Assembly (NCBI GenBank): GCA_030737875.1
Contig: CM060915.1
Span: forward strand, 360,961,863-361,025,862
Source of the DNA: Allium sativum
Lineage: Eukaryota > Streptophyta > Magnoliopsida > Asparagales > Amaryllidaceae
Length of the DNA stretch: 64,000 nt
Reading direction: 5' to 3'
The notes beneath the pieces are model-generated. The model was not told the origin of the DNA. It saw only the letters and a list, made by a program, of their open reading frames with translations, and searched no databases. A program made the position numbers and the translations under genes. Shown here one piece after another: positions 22,273-33,667 of this stretch; the stretch's first letter is position 1; every line of letters begins with the position of its first letter.

Positions 22273-23709
22273 ATGGACCAAAGCGAAGAACCCCATGTCC
22301 TTCTCCTCCCTTATCCAAGCCAAGGTCACATAAATCCAATGCTCCAATTCGCTGAACGCCTATCTTTTAACGGCATAAAAACCACTCTAGCCGTAACTCA
22401 CTATATATCTAGCTCAACCCAGCCCAAACCCTCGTCGGTTTCCATCGTGTCCATCTCCGACGGGTTTGACCAGCTTGGTTTTGCATCCGCATCCAACATC
22501 CATGACTACCTTGTTCGTTTTGAAAACGTCGGTTCCAACACCTTAGCCGAGTTGATTGAGTCACTCCGGTTCCACAAGAAACCCGTTCATGTGTTGGTTT
22601 ATGACGCCTTCATGCCATGGGCTTACGACGTGGGTAACAAATTTGGTTTGAAGACCGCCTGCTTTTTTACACAGGCATGCGCGGTTAACTTGATATACGG
22701 TGAAGTTTGGTCAGACCGGGTAAAATATCCTGTCACCCAACCGGTCCTTGTCAAACCAGATATGCCCCTATTCGAACCAAGTGACTTGCCATCTTTCGTA
22801 TCCGATCCGGTGCCTGGTCCATACCCGGCTTACTTGCACATGGTTTTGAATCAGTATAAGAATCTGAAGAAAGCTGACTTGGTGTTGGTTAACTCCTTCT
22901 ATGATTTGGAACCCCAGGTAAACTTATATCCCTTTTCGGGCCTTGGAAAACTTGAGAACATGTTGTTTTTAGTTTTGAAAAATCATTTGCAGGAATTCAA
23001 CATAATGAAGTCGATGTATCGAACCAAATCGATCGGTCCGACCATCCCGTCCACGTACATGGAAGGAAACATCCAGACAGACAGTGACTATGCATTTAAC
23101 CTCCACCCACCGGACACCCAATCCTACATCTCATTCCTTTCCTCGAAACCGGCTTCATCGGTCATCTACATCGCCTTTGGGAGTATGGCCTCGCTCACAT
23201 CGATCCAAATGCAGCACATCGTGTCGGCATTGAAGAACCTAAGCGCATCATACAGTTTTCTATGGGTTGTGCGCTCAGTGGAACTTGCAAAACTACCCAT
23301 GGATTTTGTAGAGAATACGAAAGGGCGAGGGCTTATCGTGACATGGTGCGACCAGCTTGAGGTTTTGAGGCATGAGTCGATCGGGTGTTTTGTGACGCAC
23401 TGTGGATGGAACTCGGTGGTGGAAGGGATCGGGATTGGGGTGGTGATGGTTGGGATGCCGCAGTGGACGGATCAACCAACAAACGCTAAATATGTAGAGG
23501 AGGTGTGGAAGGTGGGGGTTCGGGTGAGGGCAGAGGAGGATGGAAGTGTGAAGAGGGAGGAGTTTGAGAAGGCGGTGGAGGAAGTGATGGTGGGAAGGAA
23601 GGAGGAGATTATGAAGAATGTTAGGAGGTGGAAGGAGTTGGCTAAGGATGCCGTCAGCGAAGGTGGCAGTTCAAGTGTGGGCATTTTGGAGTTTATTGAT
23701 GCGTTGTAG
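22273..23709 (+). CDS. UDP-sugar-dependent glycosyltransferase, UGT74-like (GT1 family)
   Basis: Predicted enzyme that transfers a sugar, usually glucose from UDP-glucose, to a small acceptor in the cytosol. Coding exons are 22273-22917 and 22993-23709, giving 453 residues after removal of a 75-nt intron; UGT74 enzymes are usually about 450-460. The N-terminal acceptor domain has PSQGHINP with the likely catalytic His19, and the partner Asp111 in VYDAF. The 44-residue PSPG donor box is at residues 333-376 (23344-23475), with WCDQLEVL, HCGWNS, Glu27 of the box and the terminal DQ. The WCxQLEVLxHES and MPQWTDQPTNAKYVE segments resemble UGT74. Two box positions are unusual: Asp instead of Pro at 3, and Val instead of the nearly invariant Pro at 34 (GVVM for GVPM). 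The start is supported by the ACCAATGG context. The acceptor cannot be predicted; family members act on salicylate, auxin, thiohydroximates and terpenoids. Confidence 0.92.
   Translation: MDQSEEPHVLLLPYPSQGHINPMLQFAERLSFNGIKTTLAVTHYISSSTQPKPSSVSIVSISDGFDQLGFASASNIHDYLVRFENVGSNTLAELIESLRFHKKPVHVLVYDAFMPWAYDVGNKFGLKTACFFTQACAVNLIYGEVWSDRVKYPVTQPVLVKPDMPLFEPSDLPSFVSDPVPGPYPAYLHMVLNQYKNLKKADLVLVNSFYDLEPQVNLYPFSGLGKLENMLFLVLKNHLQEFNIMKSMYRTKSIGPTIPSTYMEGNIQTDSDYAFNLHPPDTQSYISFLSSKPASSVIYIAFGSMASLTSIQMQHIVSALKNLSASYSFLWVVRSVELAKLPMDFVENTKGRGLIVTWCDQLEVLRHESIGCFVTHCGWNSVVEGIGIGVVMVGMPQWTDQPTNAKYVEEVWKVGVRVRAEEDGSVKREEFEKAVEEVMVGRKEEIMKNVRRWKELAKDAVSEGGSSSVGILEFIDAL
22918..22992 (+). other. Intron of the UGT gene (75 nt, phase 0, no stop codon)
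   Basis: Exon 1 ends CCCCAG before GTAAAC, and the intron ends TTTGCAG before GAATTC. The encoded 25 residues (VNLYPF to NHLQ) break the family pattern after the DLEPQ segment, where UGT74-like genes commonly have their single intron. Because 75 is divisible by three and no stop occurs, the unspliced message would still be read to the end as 478 residues. Confidence 0.8.
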
Positions 23710-25035
23710 TTGTGCAAATGATCAGGGATCAGGGTTTGTGGTCATTTAAGAAATTGTACCAGCAAATTGTTTTTGTTATCATGCATTAAAGAGAAGGCCA
23801 GATTATTCGAACAACTTTGTAAGAGTATTTTGAATTGTTTCAGCTGTTTTATGTTTTATTTTATGATTTATGTTTTTAGTTTGGTTTATTGCTGTCGAAG
23901 TTTTTAGTCAGTTGTCCACCGTAGAAAATAAAAATACTAAACATTTAGCATTTTTATAAAATCATTATTAACTTCATCCATCTATTATTAGTAGTAGCTT
24001 TTTGTTTTTTGGTTCCTTTTCTTTTCATATTCACTTCATCAATCAATCACAGCATAAATTTTTGAATCGGTTAGTTTTCATCGTTAAACCTAAAAAAATA
24101 CAATAGTGTTAAAGTAGGCACGTGAGCCTAGAAATATTTCTCTCAACCATTTAGAAATGCGATGTTATATTGTTTTTTGATTTTCTTATGTAAGATATAT
24201 TGAAACTGTCAGTTAGAGCAACTCCAGTCGTTGGAGTTAAATGGGCAAAATTAAGGAAAGACGAACCAGTGACTCGTTTCAACCTTAAGATTAAGGCTAA
24301 GATTCAGGATCCACTTCAGGATCGTGAATCAGATCTTGACGCCTATTTTATAATTCGTCCTTAAGCATGCATTATGAAAATATGATAGTGACCGATGATA
24401 AGTTGAAATTGGCGAGGCAAGAGAGTTCGATGAAGGTTCAATATGTGAAGTTAGTTTGAAAGCATTAATTTTTGCATGAGCATGCAGAAAAGTGATGAAT
24501 AGAGTTCAAGAATAAAGAGAGATGTAAGAAACTTACGTTTATTTTACTTGTTTATCCGCGGTGGATTAACTCATTAGAAAACATGTTGATTAATTTAATA
24601 AAAATCAATATGTGGATCAATCAATACAATTTGTGAATGAAAATAGAAATTATCTTTTAGCTTTAACATTAATTATAAAACTAAGAAAGTGGAGGGAGGA
24701 CAGAGAAGATGCAAGGAAAAAAATGAAGAAAATGAGAACGTGTTTAGAGGAACAACGAAATGATGATTTACAATTCGTCCTTCCTTCATTTCCCAAAACA
24801 TGAAAAGTAGGACAATAATGTTTTGTGTTTGGTGTGTTAAATTTGTTATCTAAAAACGATTGTTTTTCTCGACATATATGCGTTGTTTACATGGACAAAA
24901 CTAAAAAGGGTAAACCAAACGTATCATTTTGAAGCACATGTTATGTGTTATCAAATTAATCTGTTGCCATCAATTTGATCGATGAACAACGATATACAAA
25001 CCTTTTAAGGGGTGTATGTGTGTGTGTATATATAT
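23710..25035. other. UGT 3' flank and intergenic sequence
   Basis: Possible polyadenylation signals occur at about 23925 (aataaaaata) and nearby. The short frame at 24612-24803 is not supported. A stretch near 24550-24610 has gtggattaac motifs like the arms of the element at 9673-10679. Nothing else recognised. Confidence 0.45.
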
Positions 25036-25331
25036 TGAACTTGCTACAAATTTCTAGAGTACTAAAGAAACTTGTAATTTGCCTTGTATATTATTATTAA
25101 ATATGTTACTTGATGAGTGTAGAATGTTCTCTCTAGAGAACTCTAATAATAAATAAATGTAACAAGGTGCCTATAAATATGAGAATGGGCACATTGTAAG
25201 GGTGTAGCAAAAAAACTACAAGCAATAAAGTTGTTGCATTGTTAAAGCTTTACTTCCACCATTTCAACTATTCAACTATATTCCACCACTACAACTATTA
25301 ACAAGTGGTATCAGAGCTACCACTACTAACA
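25036..25331 (+). mobile_element. 5' LTR of the copia element
   Basis: Starts TGAACTTGC and ends ACTAACA. A possible TATA-type element (tataaatatgag) is near 25173-25184. Its last 28 bp contain a second primer-binding-like sequence at 25306-25317. Confidence 0.85.
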
Positions 25332-25333
25332 AG

Positions 25334-25345
25334 TGGTATCGGAGC
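25334..25345 (+). other. Primer-binding site (initiator tRNA-Met type)
   Basis: TGGTATCGGAGC two bases after the LTR end. One base differs from the usual TGGTATCAGAGC, which is present 28 bp upstream inside the LTR. Confidence 0.75.
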
Positions 25346-25393
25346 TTCGTTCGTTCGCATATTGGGCGAAAAAAATCTTAACCATTATAAGCT

Positions 25394-28300
25394 ATGACAA
25401 ACATTGTTCAGTCTCCATCAATTCCCGTCCCTAATTTTACCGATGAAAATTATGATTTTTGGAGCATAAAAATAAAGACATTTTTTAGCTCTCAAGATCT
25501 ATGGGATATTGTAGATAAAGGATACACTATTTCTGAAGATACTTCAACTCTTAGCCAAGCTCAGAAAAGAGAGCTAAAGGAAAATAAACAGAAAGATTCA
25601 AAAGCATTATGTATTCTACAACAAGCGGTGGCCGATGCTATCTTTCCTAGAATAATGGGAGCTACAAATGCCAAAGAAGCATGGACCACATTACAGGAGG
25701 AGTTTCAAGGAAGTGCAAAGGTACGCGCCATTAAACTTCAAACATTAAGGCGTGAGTTTGAATTAATAAAAATGAAGGAGTCAGAGACTGTAAAGGATTA
25801 TTACTCCAAAATAAAAGAAATAGTTAGCCAAATAAGAGCTTATGGGGATAATATTCTTGATAAGAGGATTGTTGAGAAAATATTAATTTCAATTCCCCGT
25901 AAGTATGACCCCATCGTGACTACGATCGAGCAAACTAAAGATCTGTCGACCTTATCGGTGACTGAATTAATGGGCTCCCTTGAAGCATTTGAACAAAGAA
26001 TGAGCAGACATGACGAAGACTCAGTTGAAAATGCTTTTCAGTCGAAACTCAAGCTATCATCCCAAAATAAAGGATATGGAGAGAACAAGAATGATGGAGA
26101 AAACTCTAGAAACAAAGGAAATTCTAGAAATTTCTCAAAGAATAAACAAGATAGATATCCTCCTTGTGTAATCTGTAAGATGACAAATCACTTGGAGAAA
26201 TTCTGTCGGAATCGTGGAAAGCCACAATGTCGGCACTGTAAGAAATATGGACATTTGGAGAAGAATTGCTTCAGCCTAAATAAGCATCAAGCAAATTTCG
26301 TCAAAGAGCATGATAGAGCACAACATCAATATGATCGAGATCAACATCTTTTTTATGCTACCCAAGATTCCAGTGATGAAAATGGAGGAAACTGGTACTT
26401 GGATAGTGGTTGTAGCAATCACATGGCTAAAGATGGGAGCATCTTCAATGATATTGATGATTCTGTCAAAGTAAAAGTACGATTGGGGAATGGCACTGTC
26501 GTAGAATCAAAAGGCAAGGGCACTGTTATGGTGGAAACAAAGAAAGGTACAAAATTTATCAAAGATGTTTTACTTGTTCCAAATCTAAAAGAAAATTTGT
26601 TGAGCATTGGCCAGATGATGGAGAAAGGCTACGCTCTTCACTTTGAAGGAGACATTTGCAAAATATATGACAATAACAATAAAAGACTAGAGATAGCCCA
26701 AGTAAAAATGGAGAAGAGAAATAGAAGTTTTCCAATAAGTTTTAAATATGCTACTAACATAGCCATGAAAGCACAAGTTGATGATTCATGGTTATGGCAT
26801 CGAAGATTTGGTCACTTCAATATTCAAGCCTTGAAATTGTTATATTAAAAGAATATGATGAGAGATTTTCCATTTATAAAAGAAAATAATGAAGCCTGTG
26901 AAGGATGTCTTCTCGGAAAGCAACACAGATCATCATTTCCATCACGAAGCACTTGGAGAGCAAAAGACTTGTTGGAGTTAATTCACACTGACGTTTGTGG
27001 ACCGATGAGAACACCCTCACTCCATAACAACAGGTATTTTATCCTCTTTATTGATGATTTCTCTAGAATGACATGGGTCTACTTCATTAAACAAAAAATC
27101 AGAAGTCTTTGGAGTATTCAAGAAGTTTAAGGCTCTTGTCGAAAATCAAAGTGGAAAACGCATAAAAAGGCTTAGTAGTGACCGTGGTAAGGAGTACAAC
27201 TCCCATGAGTTTGATAAATTTTGTGATGATGAAGGCATTGAGCGGCAACTTACAGTTGCATATACTCCACAACAAAATGGAGTATCTGAAAGAAAAAATC
27301 GCACAGTCATGGAGATGGCAAGATCAATGTTAAAGGAGAAGGGCTTACCAAACACTTTTTGGGCAGAAGCAGTTTATACTGCTGTTTATATACTCAACCG
27401 ATGTCCAACTAGAGCAGTTGAAGACAAGACTCCTGTAGAAGCATGGAGTGGAAGAAAGCCAACAGCCAATCATCTAAGAGTTTTTGGATCTATATGCTAT
27501 ATACATGTTCCAGATCAGAAGAGACACAAACTAGAAGAGAAGACCATACAAGGAATCTTTCTGGGGTAAAGCACACAATCGAAAGGATATAGAGTTTATA
27601 ACTTGCAAACAAAGAAGCTGACGATTAGTCGAGATGTCGAGGTTGATGAGAATGCTTCTTGGAATTGGGATGAACAAAAAGTTGAGAAAAGAAACATTTT
27701 TGTTCCAGTACATCAAGCTCATGAAGATGTGGAAGATATGGAAGAACCAACAGAAGAACCAGGTACGCCCCTTTCACCTCCTAAACAACAAACTTCTTCA
27801 CCAGAGTCTACTCCAAGAAGAGTTAGATCTTTGGTAGATATATATGAAACTTGCAACATGGCTGTATTTGAACCCGAAAGCTATGAAGTAGCATCTAAGC
27901 AAGAAGTATGGGTCAAAGCAATGAAAGAAGAGATCAAAATGATTGAGAAGAATAATACTTGGAAGCTTGTAGATTATCCTAAAGATAAAGAAATCGTTGG
28001 AGTGAAATGGGTTTATAAGACAAAACTAAACCCAGATGGCTCAATACAAAAACACAAGGCTAGGCTCGTAGCAATGGGCTACTCACAACAATATGGAGTC
28101 GACTATAATGAGACATTTGCTCCAGTTGCATGTCTTGATACAACTAGAGCTTTAGTTGCTCTTGCAGCTCAGAAAGGATGGAATATTTTTCAACTAGATG
28201 TCAAATCAGCCTTCCTAAATGGAGTATTAGAAGAAGAGATTTATGTGGAGCAACCACAAGGCTTTGTAAGTAAGGGCAATGAAGACAAAGTGCTAAGACT

Positions 28301-29417
28301 AAGAAAAGCCTTATATGGCCTGAAGCAAGCACCTCGGGCATGGTACAATAGAATTGATCAATACTTCATAGATCAAGGATTTAGGAGGAGCAAGAGTGAG
28401 CCAACATTATACATCAAGACACAAGGTCAGTATGATACTCTCATTGTCTCTCCATATGTGGATGATCTTATCTACATGGGAAACAATACGAAGATGATAA
28501 CTGCATTCAAAGACGACATGATGAAAACATTCGAGATGACCGATCTTGGCTTGATGAATTACTTCCTTGGCATCGAGGTGAAACAACATAAGGAAGGTAT
28601 ATTTATCTCTCAAAAGAAATATACCGAAGAACTACTAAAGAAATTTGGAATGAATGATTGCAAACCAGTTGCTACTCCACTCGTAACAAATGAGAAGTTG
28701 CAAAAGGATGACGGAGCCCCAGAAGCTGATGCATCTCGCTACAGAAGCTTGATTGGAAGCCTATTATATCTTACTGCTACGCGACCAGATATCATGTATG
28801 CTACAAGTTTTTTATCAAGATTCATGCAGAGTCCAAGCCAGATTCATCTTGGAGCAGCTAAAAGAACTTTAAGGTATTTACAAGGAACAAAGGTGTTTGG
28901 TATATGGTACAAAACCGTGACCAACTCAAAATTGGTTGGCTACACTGATAGTGATTGGGCTGGATCAGTAGATGACATGAAAAGCACATCAGGCTATGCT
29001 TTTTCACTTGGATCAGGAATATTCTCATGGGCATCGAAGAAGCAAGCTACAGTTGCACAATCAACAGCAGAAGCAGAATATGTGGCAGCAGCTGAAGCAA
29101 CAAGTCAAGCTATATGGCTTCGGAGAATACTTGAAGATATGGGTGAACACCAAGGACAACCTATTACAATCTACTGTGACAACAAATCAGCAATAGCAAT
29201 GACAAAGAATCCAGTTCATCATAGTTGAACTAAGCATATAGCTATCAAGTATCACTTCATCAGAGATGCAGAAGCGGAAAAAGAAATTCAGCTCAAGTAC
29301 TGCAGGACATAAGATCAAGTTGCAGACATCTTCACAAAGGCACTGCCAAGAGCAAGATTTGAGCAACTTCGAACTATGCTTGGAGTATCCGAAATTTGCA
29401 TCAAGGAGGAGTATTGA
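25394..29417 (+). pseudogene. Copia gag-pol polyprotein, broken by four stops and one frameshift
   Basis: Would encode capsid, protease, integrase, reverse transcriptase and RNase H. Gag spans the first ~250 residues, followed by CCHC-type knuckles at residues 258-271 and 279-292. The protease motif DSG is at 337-339, and the pre-integrase WHRRFGH starts at 468. The integrase triad is Asp at 26990, Asp at 27180 and Glu at 27288, with D35E spacing. RT has FQLDVK (28188) and YVDD (28455). RNase H has TDSDWAG (about 28944). Breaks: TAA at 26846, one extra A in the run at 27093-27098, TAA at 27567, TGA at 29226 and TAA at 29310. The natural stop at 29415 overlaps the first three bases of the 3' LTR. 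The element cannot make its own full polyprotein. The lineage within copia was not assigned. Confidence 0.93.
29399..29414 (+). other. Polypurine tract of the copia element
   Basis: Purine-rich AAGGAGGAG directly before the 3' LTR; it also encodes the last pol residues. Confidence 0.65.
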
Positions 29418-29718
29418 ACTTGCTACAAATTTCTAGAGTACTAAAGAAACTTGTAATTTGCCCTGTATATTATTATTAAATATGTTACTTGATGAGTGTA
29501 GAATGTTCTCTCTAGAGAACTCTAATAATAAATAAATGTAACAAGGTGCCTATAAATATGAGAATGGGCACATTGTAAGGGTGTAGCAAAAAAACTACAA
29601 GCAATAAAGTTGTTGCATTGTTAAAGCTTTACTTCCACCATTTCAACTATTCAACTATTCAACTATATTCCACCACTACAACTACTAACAAGTGGTATCA
29701 GAGCTACCACTACTAACA
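29415..29718 (+). mobile_element. 3' LTR of the copia element
   Basis: Matches the 5' LTR except for an extra caactatt unit and about two base changes. It includes the internal primer-binding-like sequence at 29693-29704, so this sequence is truly part of the LTR. Confidence 0.85.
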
Positions 29719-30995
29719 GTATATATATATATATAGTTTTATCAAAAGGAGATATATCAAAACAATACTTGTGAAAATTTTAAAACTTTTTAACACTCAT
29801 TAACAAGGCAAACTCCACCCGTTAATGGCGACTAAGCGTTTCCCCCGTTCTTCCTTTTCTTTGCATTCTTCGTTTTCTTCTCCATCTCTGCATCCTTCAT
29901 TTCCTTCCCTCTGTCAAACGATCCTCGTTTTCTTTTCTCTTCTTCCCGCTTTGCATGGCTTTCGCCTATGTGGGTGTTGTTTCCTTGTTTCAGATCTCGT
30001 CCTCGTTACGGATCTGTTCTCCATTTGCTCCAAAGCCCAATATTCTTTCCAATCTCCCACCCCATCTCCCTACCTTGTGCCCTAAGAATCTTCTTTCAAC
30101 ACTTCTCTGCCTCGCAGGGTGTCCCGCTCCACATCTAGCTAGCTAACATCTCTCCTTTGCCTGCGTAGTATTGTTTTACGACTTCCATGCCTTCCATCTC
30201 CTTTCGGTGTTAACATCGGCAACGTAAGGCGTCCACGTGAGTACGTTCAGAGTCATTTCTTGGTGATCTTTTGTCATGTGTTGTCTGGCCTTTTTCAGGA
30301 GGAATTAGAGGTTTTGGTGTTTGTTGGTGCTCTTTTGTGCTGGGTAGAGTGTGAGGGGTTATGCTAGTTTCTGGGATGTGGCTCGACTTGCAGGGTTTTG
30401 TGCAAGTCTTGAAGCTTTCGTGGAGCTCCCTTTGTATTTTTGTGTTGACATGCACTATGTTATGTCACTCAACTTTTCCAACCACCTTGACTGGTTTGTC
30501 GAGTCTGCCCTCATAAATTTACCAAGTAAGTTGTAGGTTAGCTAAGTCTCGTTCTTTAGCTTAGTGAGGCAATGTTCAGGTTCCCAGTATGATTTGTTTT
30601 TGAGCTAGTAATGTGTTGGTGCCTTTTATGGTATTTGTTCGATATTTAGGTGTGATGGAATCCATGTTGTTCTGCTACATAGCTTACTGGTGGTGGCTCT
30701 CATGGACTTCACGTGGTGATGGTCATTTGCTGTAGATGTTACTCCTGTCATTGTTATTTTTAAGGGAATTATTTATGTTGTTTTGGTGTATGTCATATAT
30801 ATCAAATAACTTGCCCTAAGAATATGGGTTGTCTTGGTGGATTGGATTTTCATTCTTGGGGATTCAAGTTGTCTCTGCTTCAATCTGGCGATGTGTTGTT
30901 GTTTGTTACACTGGCATTTCTGTGAGGGTAAGATGGTATTGTACTGTTTCTACAATATGCAAGGACTTGTTGTATTAGTTGTATGTTTTGTGGTA
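29719..30995. other. Intergenic sequence with a CT-rich stretch, no recognised gene
   Basis: An ATG-initiated frame at 29825-30085 encodes a Ser/Pro/Phe-rich peptide (MATKRFPRSS...) with no domain I recognise, followed by T/G-rich sequence to 30990. It could be part of a transcribed non-coding element or a first exon, but nothing supports either. Confidence 0.35.
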
Positions 30996-31082
30996 CACTA
31001 CACCAAAATAGCAAATTTGACACACCAGGATGCGGAGATTTGATACGACTTTAAGCCGTATCAAATTTGATACAGCTCATAG
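30996..31082 (+). mobile_element. CACTA-like left terminus, interrupted by the 13-kb LTR element
   Basis: Starts CACTACACCAAAATAG, a CACTA-type terminus. It is followed by short repeats of gatacgactttaagccgtatc, which also occur as diverged copies at about 44180-44210 beyond the inserted element. The LTR element at 31083-44077 therefore sits in its subterminal region. No right end was found. Confidence 0.5.
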
Positions 31083-31970
31083 TGTAATAACCCGGAAATC
31101 CGAGCTAATTTAAAATTTTATTTTGGCGATTTTGATGAATTTTGAATATTTAAAATGAATTATTTTAAATAATGACGACGAGAAATTTATTTTCAATAGA
31201 ATTAGAACGTATATATTTATATACATCGTCGTTAGAATATAAATATTTATTTATAATTATAAAAGGAATTGAAAACGGCGCGGTAGTTTGAAAATTCGAT
31301 TTCAAAGTTCAAATGAATGTATAGGATTCAAAATAAACCGGATTTCAGTGAAACCAAAAATATTTGAATCTATTTGAGAATATCTTTCCAACGAATCCGA
31401 AAAATCGAAATTTCATAGCGGGGATAAAAAGTTATGCCCAGTTGAAAATTCAGAATATTCGCTATGGAATTTTGGCCCTTAAAAATGGAAATTTTGCAAA
31501 CGACATCTGTTTTCAACGAAACCACTTTTGTTGGATCCGGGATGTCAAGTTATTGATAGATTCCAAAATTCATAATTTTCTGAATCAATATGTGAGCGTG
31601 GCAAAAGAAAACGTGTTTTATCAGTTTTAGTTAAATTTAATCGACCAGAAAATAGCCATTATTCAAACGGTCTTCAAATTTGACGAAATTAGTTTTGTTA
31701 AGACCGTATCGTCAGTACGAAGCTAGTAAATATTTTTCGGGAATTTTTAGGGTCCGTTTGTGGCCCAGGTAAATTGAAACGTACGTTCAAATTCAATATA
31801 TAGAGTTATATTTTGATTTTGACGAAAACTGATCGAAACAGCCGACCTGGCTTACGATACATATCCCATTGTGTTCGGAATAGGGGTAATTAGCTAGAGA
31901 CACAGGCGGTGGGTTTCGTTTGGAGTTCAAATTTGAAAGTTGCTTTTTGAAAATAAAACAAAATAAAATA

Positions 31971-31986
31971 TATATATTTATATAAT
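31971..31986 (+). promoter_or_regulatory. Putative TATA region of the giant LTR
   Basis: TATATATTTATATAAT, followed by a pyrimidine-rich leader with C runs. The 3' LTR has the equivalent TA-rich stretch at about 39006-39027. Confidence 0.5.
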
Positions 31987-32016
31987 CACTACATTCTCGC
32001 TCTCCCCTTTTACCTT

Positions 32017-32030
32017 CCCCCCCCCCCCCC
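32017..32030. repeat. Poly-C tract (14 bp)
   Basis: C run about 40 bp after the putative TATA region. The 3' LTR has 12 bp at 39058-39069. Confidence 0.9.
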
Positions 32031-32186
32031 GTCATTTTCACATCAGAAGAAAACAAATGGAACGCGATCGCTGGAGACCCTCGCTGCCGTTGCCGCTAGG
32101 CGCTAGCCGCACCCTCCCTCTCTCCTTGTCTACCGTTCCCTCTCCTCCTCCCGTATCGCGAGCCCCCTTCCTCAAATCGAACGCAG

Positions 32187-32203
32187 CCCCCCCCCCCCCC
32201 CCC
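32187..32203. repeat. Poly-C tract (17 bp)
   Basis: Second C run in the presumed leader. The 3' LTR has 20 bp at 39217-39236. Confidence 0.9.
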
Positions 32204-32325
32204 GAGCCCTAAACCGCCTCACCCTCCATCCCTCCTCCTCCACCGCCCCCTCAGTCTCCTCCTCCATCCTCGCGCAATCTCTCTCCTCTTTCTCCAACGT
32301 GAAAACCCTCCTCCATCAAAGAACA

Positions 32326-32332
32326 GTAAGTT
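32326..32332 (+). other. Candidate 5' splice donor inside the LTR
   Basis: GTAAGTT occurs where the C/T-rich leader gives way to AT-rich sequence. In the 3' LTR the same site reads ATAAGTT (near 39351), so the donor GT is lost there. Confidence 0.35.
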
Positions 32333-33667
32333 TTCTTTATTTAATTAATTTAATTTCTATATAATTAGTGTTAAAAATCAGATCCTTTGTATGTAATGAA
32401 ATAAAGGTCAGATTTTTATATAGAAAATGGTAATGAAAGGATTCGATTTTTATGAAGAAAATAGCAATGTAAATATATGATCTTCAAGTTATAAAATATA
32501 GGATTTTTCTTTTTAGAAAGCTTTGGTTTTTAATGTAGGAAAATTTAGATTTTTACTATGAGAAAGATTTTATTTTTAAATAAAGAAAGGTCATATTTTT
32601 AAATAAAGAAAGATTTTATTTTTAAATAAAGAAAGGACATATTTTTAAATAAAGGAAGGTTTAGATTTTTATATATAGACAGACGAGATTTTTACACATT
32701 TGGCTTTGAAGTAGAAATATAATTTTGTTATATGATTAGAATTATAGAAGTACGATTTTATATATGAAGACATAGAGTATGAAAATATAATTTTTATATA
32801 ATGTAGAGAATAAGAATATAATTTTTATATATGTATGATAATAAAAATATGATTTTTATATGAGTAGCGAATCAAAAATAAGGATTTTTATATGATCGAG
32901 AATATATAATTATAATATTTTCTATACGTGTAGCATTATAAAAATATAATTTTTATACATGAAGTGGTATCATTAAAATGTGATTTTTATTGTAAAACCA
33001 CGTGTAACAGATCTCGTTGGAAGCACGGCGAAGATTTTCTACGTATGAAGAGTCGCGGTGTTTGGTTTAGCTTCTTGGTGAGAACTCCTCACTTTTATTT
33101 TAATTTCTAGTTGAAATATATACTAGGATGCAGACGGTGCTTAGCAGTACCCGACACCCATCGTCCACAGACCATGGATGACTTGGTTGATTGATGTGTT
33201 GTGAAAATTGATTGTGTGATGTGGAATGAATAAATATTTTATAGTTAAAAATATAATTCTTAATGTGTATGTAAAATAAATATTTATAAACAAATCGGAC
33301 GATTTGTTTATGTACACCCATTTGACTGATATTGATTGGGACGATAAAATTTTACACATCGCCCAACTGCACAAATAAAGATCTGTGTTTGTTGATTTGA
33401 AACCCCACACGGGTATTGGGATGATATTTGACGTTCACTAATCCCGATTGTTTAATTGTATGTCAGTCGATGGGTTGACAGACTTTGTAAGCGTTAATTA
33501 TTTATATTTAATGCTTATGCAGTTGTGTGGTGCACTCTGGATGATGGTTGATGATTTATCATTGCTATTAGATACATGTGTTGTAGGGAATCCATATAAT
33601 TAACATTATATGGTAATTGATTGGGCCTCATTCCAATTTGGAAAATAAGGAATATTATAAAAGAAAA

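Larger units (their letters stand above)
25036..29718 (+). mobile_element. Full-length Ty1/copia retrotransposon
   Basis: Two LTRs of 296 and 304 bp flank a gag-pol region in the copia order: gag, protease, integrase, reverse transcriptase, RNase H. The LTRs differ by about two substitutions and one 8-bp duplication, which indicates a recent insertion. The target was a TA/TG microsatellite (gtgtgtatatatat before, gtatatatat after), so a clean five-base duplication cannot be picked out. Confidence 0.95.

Noticed and set aside
22273..23709. UGT as a single-exon gene of 478 residues
   Set aside because: The 25 residues from 22918-22992 do not fit the family, and clear donor and acceptor sites bound them; the spliced 453-residue form is preferred.
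24230..24360. MITE beginning gagcaactccagtcg
   Set aside because: A short inverted pair is visible at one end but no matching terminal repeat was found at the other.
29825..30085. 86-codon Ser/Phe-rich frame as a secreted protein
   Set aside because: The sequence is a translation of CT-rich DNA; there is no convincing signal peptide, domain or gene structure.
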